Origin: DASRAJ01 sp039920305
GTDB taxonomy: Bacteria; Bacteroidota; Bacteroidia; Chitinophagales; UBA10324
DNA: 9,105 bases
Assembly: GCA_039920305.1 (NCBI GenBank)
Contig: JBDSEA010000182.1
Span: 1-9,105 of the forward strand
Direction: 5' to 3'
The stretch's first letter is position 1. Every line of letters begins with the position of its first letter. The notes under the pieces are model-generated. The model had not been told where the DNA came from. It saw only the letters and a list, made by a program, of their open reading frames with translations, and ran no database searches. Position numbers and translations under genes: made by a program. Below, in pieces: positions 7,003 to 9,105 of the stretch.

Positions 7003-7147
7003 CCGGGGAGTTATGCATGTAATCTGACTTGATTCAAAATTTTCCAGAACCACAGGATGATCTGCTTTCAGTTTTACTCTAGTCGTATTTTAGGAATATT
7101 TCCTTTCCTGGTTTGGTAAGGACACAGACCGATAGAGAAAATCCAGA
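7003..7147. other. Non-coding spacer after the broken propeller gene
   Basis: 145 bp with stops in all plus-strand frames and no recognisable gene. It holds a small inverted repeat AGGAA-TAT-TTCCT (7092-7104) without a T-tract, so I do not call it a terminator. It probably contains decayed remains of the upstream gene. It ends where leader copy B begins. Confidence 0.4.
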
Positions 7148-7300
7148 GCCGCCATAAATTTCTCTTAAAATTTATTCTGTTTTTAAAAAGAAAGCCATAG
7201 CTTAAGGCGAATTTAAAATGATGATAAGACTTCTCACATTAATTGCTTTGAAAACGCTGCTTGTTTCTCAGTGCTTTTCTCAGGCAAATGTGTACCATCC
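7148..7300 (+). repeat. Leader/signal-peptide repeat, copy B
   Basis: The second copy of the repeated unit. It contains the inverted repeat ATAAAT-N10-ATTTAT (7154-7175), then a stretch matching copies A and C up to the ATG-ATG at 7218, then the signal-peptide DNA as far as the codons for VYHP. It is the most diverged of the three. TAGCTTAAGG replaces the TAGTTTGG of the other two, so if that string is a -7 box, this copy has lost it. From the ATG to 7300 it aligns with 8247-8329 without gaps, and the last 30 bases are nearly identical. Confidence 0.8.
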
Positions 7301-8138
7301 CTTTCCACTTGATGGTGGCGAGTGGCGCGCAGATTACTTTAACAGCTATTGTGCAGGACTGTGCGAACAAAGGCGTTATTACACGGTCGGTGACACTATC
7401 ATCGACAGTTTGAAGTACAAAAAACTTTATGGTGACATAGTGCCCGAAGCTGGTAATTCTTTTTATGAGCAATATTTCGGTGGCTTAAGAGAAGATACGA
7501 TTAACAAGACAATTTTCTTTTGGGCAGCATTCAGTCCTGAAGAAATAGCTTTGTTTAATTATGATCTTGATTCCGGCGATGTTGCTCCCGGAACCTATCT
7601 TCATTTAGAGAATGATACAATGATTGTCATCGGCATTGATTCAATTCTCATAGGTAATGATTTTCACAAGCGATTTAACTTATCCACTTCCACTGGCTAT
7701 CCGGCGGCATTGATCGAGGGCGTTGGTTGGTCTGGTGGTTTAATTCTCGAGCCAATGTCATCATTGATTGGATGGGAGGTTACATACAATTTGAAGTGTC
7801 TTAAAATAAACGGTGTACTTGTATACGAGGATACTTCTTACACCTATCCTGCGTGTGATTTACCTCTTGGTATTACTGAGCTTCATCAATCAGAACAAAA
7901 TATAGTGTTGTATCCCAATCCTGTTTCTGTAAACTCCACATTAACCTTGAAATCTAATAGTCAGGAAAGGTGTTTTATCACAATTTTTGATCTCACCGGT
8001 ACACCGGTTTACCATTCTTCTTTCCTGGAGGAACTGAATATTTTCCTTTCAAGCAATGAGTTTACTGCTGGTTGTTACCTGGTAAAAATCTCTGAAGCCA
8101 ACTACGCTGATACCTGGCTTAAACTATTAACCCTCTAA
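7218..8138 (+). CDS. Exported protein with T9SS type A sorting domain, tandem paralogue 1
   Basis: 306 residues, starting at the first ATG of an ATG-ATG pair. The signal peptide (about 1-22, CFSQ|AN) is followed by a body with NVYHPFPLDGGEW (24-36), GDTIIDSLKYKKLY (58-71), FGGLREDTINKTIFFW (87-102), LFNYDLDSGDV (112-122), IGIDSILIGNDFHKRFNLS (138-156) and LIEGVGWSGGL (165-175). This order is familiar from a widespread Bacteroidota family of secreted T9SS proteins of unknown function. Cys45, 49, 194 and 213 have approximate counterparts in the next gene and may form disulfides. The T9SS type A domain begins at LYPNPVSVNSTLTLKS (231-246), with FDLTGTPVYHSS and FTAGCYLVKIS before the final LKLLTL. 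That domain should direct export across the outer membrane. No enzyme motif is seen. It is followed after 108 bp by its paralogue, which has its own leader. Confidence 0.85.
   Translation: MMIRLLTLIALKTLLVSQCFSQANVYHPFPLDGGEWRADYFNSYCAGLCEQRRYYTVGDTIIDSLKYKKLYGDIVPEAGNSFYEQYFGGLREDTINKTIFFWAAFSPEEIALFNYDLDSGDVAPGTYLHLENDTMIVIGIDSILIGNDFHKRFNLSTSTGYPAALIEGVGWSGGLILEPMSSLIGWEVTYNLKCLKINGVLVYEDTSYTYPACDLPLGITELHQSEQNIVLYPNPVSVNSTLTLKSNSQERCFITIFDLTGTPVYHSSFLEELNIFLSSNEFTAGCYLVKISEANYADTWLKLLTL
7911..8070 (+). repeat. Conserved T9SS-domain DNA repeat, copy in paralogue 1
   Basis: These 160 bases, from the YPNP codons to FTA, align without gaps with 8946-9105. By direct count 15 positions differ (about 91% identity), many of them in third codon positions. 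The stretch from 7961 to 7999 is almost unchanged. The preceding body of the two genes is far less similar, so the sorting domain is conserved as a block. Confidence 0.9.
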
Positions 8139-8176
8139 AACCATTTGGTTATGAACAGCCTTCTCGTCACTATTTT

Positions 8177-8329
8177 GCCTACCATAAATCTCTCTTGAAT
8201 TTATTTCTGTTGGGTAAAAGAAAGCCGTAGTTTGGTGGGAATTAAAATGATGAAAAAACTCTTCTTATTTGTTACACTGATCACGCTGGTTATTTCACAG
8301 GGCTTTTCTCAGGCAAGTGTGTACCATCC
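8177..8329 (+). repeat. Leader/signal-peptide repeat, copy C
   Basis: The third copy, starting 38 bp after the stop of paralogue 1, so paralogue 2 probably has its own promoter rather than depending on readthrough. It has ATAAAT-N9-ATTTAT (8184-8204), TTG at 8210-8212 and TAGTTTGG at 8228-8235. These could be -33 and -7 elements, but the 15-bp spacing is shorter than usual and the -7 match is imperfect. It is about 90% identical to copy A up to the first codons. The start is ATG-ATG as in copy B. Confidence 0.85.
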
Positions 8330-9105
8330 AATTCCTTTGACAAATGCAGAATGGAGAACTGACCACTTCGATCAAGGGATTTGTGTTGCTAATATTTATT
8401 CACTGTGCACTTCATTGGTATTTTATCCAGAAGGAGATACCATAATAAACTCCAAGGCATACACTAAATTTTACGAAGATGGAATTTCTTATGAATATGG
8501 AAGCAGTGATATGCATGTTTATTACGGTGCAATGCGACAAGACACTACTTCCAAAAAAGTTTACTTCTTTGCCTTGAATCAACTGAGTGAGTATGTACTT
8601 TACAATTTTAATTTAGAAGTAGGGGATACTTCCGAGGAAGGAATATTAACTTTAGGCGGCATTGTCGAATCAATTGATTCTGTTTTGGTGGGAACAGAAT
8701 ATCATAAACGATTTAACTTTTTTAATTCTTATCCTTATTACATTTATTTAATAGAGGGCGTGGGAACTAATGGCGGGTTGTTTTCAGGGATTTATGATGG
8801 ATATGGTTTTGAGGTTAAGGATATACTGAAATGCTTTAAGCTAAATGGTACAACCGTTTTGGAAGACACGCTTTACGAGTGGATTCCCTGCGATTTATTT
8901 ACCTCAAATACCCCGCTTGTTGATCAATCTCCTCAAATAACACTTTATCCAAATCCTGTTTCTGTAAATACCACATTAACCCTGAAATCCAATAGTCCGG
9001 AAAGGTGTTTTATCACAATTTTTGATCTCACCGGCATGCCGTTTTACCATTCTTCTTTCCTGGAGGAATTGAATCTTTTCCTTTCACGCAATGAGTTCAC
9101 AGCTG
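8247..9105 (+). CDS. Exported protein with T9SS type A sorting domain, tandem paralogue 2 (3' end cut by window edge)
   Basis: 286 codons are present and the frame is open at the right edge; by comparison with paralogue 1 about 20 codons are missing. The signal peptide MMKKLFLFVTLITLVISQGFSQ is followed by ASVYHPIPLTNAEW (23-36), then GDTIINSKAYTKFY (63-76), YGAMRQDTTSKKVYFF (93-108), LYNFNLEVGDT (118-128), VESIDSVLVGTEYHKRFNF (140-158), LIEGVGTNGGLF (168-179) and LKCFKLNG (194-201). These occur in the same order as in paralogue 1. Cys46, 54, 196, 215 and 254 parallel those of its neighbour. The T9SS domain starts at TLYPNPVSVNTTLTLKS (232-248) and is nearly identical to that of paralogue 1, whereas the body has diverged strongly. 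The body looks more A/T-rich than the minus-strand core genes. Function unknown; surface or secreted location is inferred from the signal peptide and sorting domain. Confidence 0.85.
   Translation, partial: MMKKLFLFVTLITLVISQGFSQASVYHPIPLTNAEWRTDHFDQGICVANIYSLCTSLVFYPEGDTIINSKAYTKFYEDGISYEYGSSDMHVYYGAMRQDTTSKKVYFFALNQLSEYVLYNFNLEVGDTSEEGILTLGGIVESIDSVLVGTEYHKRFNFFNSYPYYIYLIEGVGTNGGLFSGIYDGYGFEVKDILKCFKLNGTTVLEDTLYEWIPCDLFTSNTPLVDQSPQITLYPNPVSVNTTLTLKSNSPERCFITIFDLTGMPFYHSSFLEELNLFLSRNEFTA
8946..9105 (+). repeat. Conserved T9SS-domain DNA repeat, copy in paralogue 2
   Basis: The partner of 7911-8070: 160 aligned bases, 15 differences, no gaps, running to the window edge. The repeat probably continues beyond the window into the final GxYLVKI strand. 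Confidence 0.9.

Noticed and set aside
6856..7053. Minus-strand open frame across the premature stop of the propeller gene
   Set aside because: It is antisense to the conserved GKLRAATWGCGIWE tail. A short VLEIIDLAGK stretch looks faintly like a sorting-domain strand, but there is no PNP motif before it nor GxY motif after it.
8139..8176. Terminator after paralogue 1 (AACCA-TT-TGGTT)
   Set aside because: The stem is only five base pairs with a two-base loop and no T-tract follows.
4338..8329. Insertion-sequence ends or small mobile elements as the source of the three leader repeats
   Set aside because: The copies sit consistently at gene starts and continue into coding signal-peptide DNA, and there is no transposase or flanking target duplication. 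Gene-family duplication explains them better.
7148..9105. Diversity-generating retroelement or phase-variation switch
   Set aside because: The variable body suggested it, but no reverse transcriptase, template repeat, invertase or inverted flanking sites are visible. The repeats are all in direct orientation.

Overview
The window looks like chromosomal DNA of a Bacteroidota bacterium, probably from the Chitinophagales/Saprospirales side of the phylum. The basis is the presence of gldF and gldG homologues, several secreted proteins ending in type IX secretion (T9SS) type A sorting domains, a DUF6029-like outer-membrane barrel, the absence of clear Shine-Dalgarno sequences, and a perfect TAnnTTTG -7 promoter element. 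The lineage assignment is inference; no rRNA or other taxonomic marker is present. I see no tRNA, rRNA, CRISPR array, transposase, integrase or phage gene.

Left half (1-4252), all on the minus strand and so read from right to left: a long-chain polyprenyl diphosphate synthase (3281-4252, quinone side chain), a DUF6029-like outer-membrane beta-barrel protein (1586-3178), the ABC permease GldF (722-1480), and the N-terminal two fifths or so of GldG (623 down to the window edge). Gaps of about 100 bp separate these genes, and the barrel gene has its own good promoter candidate. These are ordinary core/envelope genes. Both gld genes lack a usable ATG and probably start at TTG (or GTG for gldF).

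Right half (4253-9105), all on the plus strand, is an accessory cluster of exported proteins. It holds a 522-residue protein with seven propeller-type repeats plus a T9SS sorting domain (4452-6020), a 279-residue Asp-box/sialidase-like fragment that stops at a premature TAG although its frame continues with family-typical sequence (6037-6876, tail to 7002), and two tandem paralogues with T9SS sorting domains (7218-8138 and 8247 to the right edge).

The most interesting structure is shared by the right-half genes. A leader of about 70 bp upstream of the start, together with the start codons and signal-peptide DNA, occurs three times (from about 4338, 7148 and 8177). In the two tandem paralogues it precedes real genes whose first and last parts are conserved (the last 160 bp compared differ at 15 positions with no gaps) while the middle is strongly diverged. 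In the first copy it runs into a ten-codon relic of the same signal peptide, which stops at TAA nine bases before an unrelated T9SS gene. This suggests a surface-protein gene family with conserved expression and export ends and a variable body, in which one copy lost its body and an unrelated gene now lies behind its leader.
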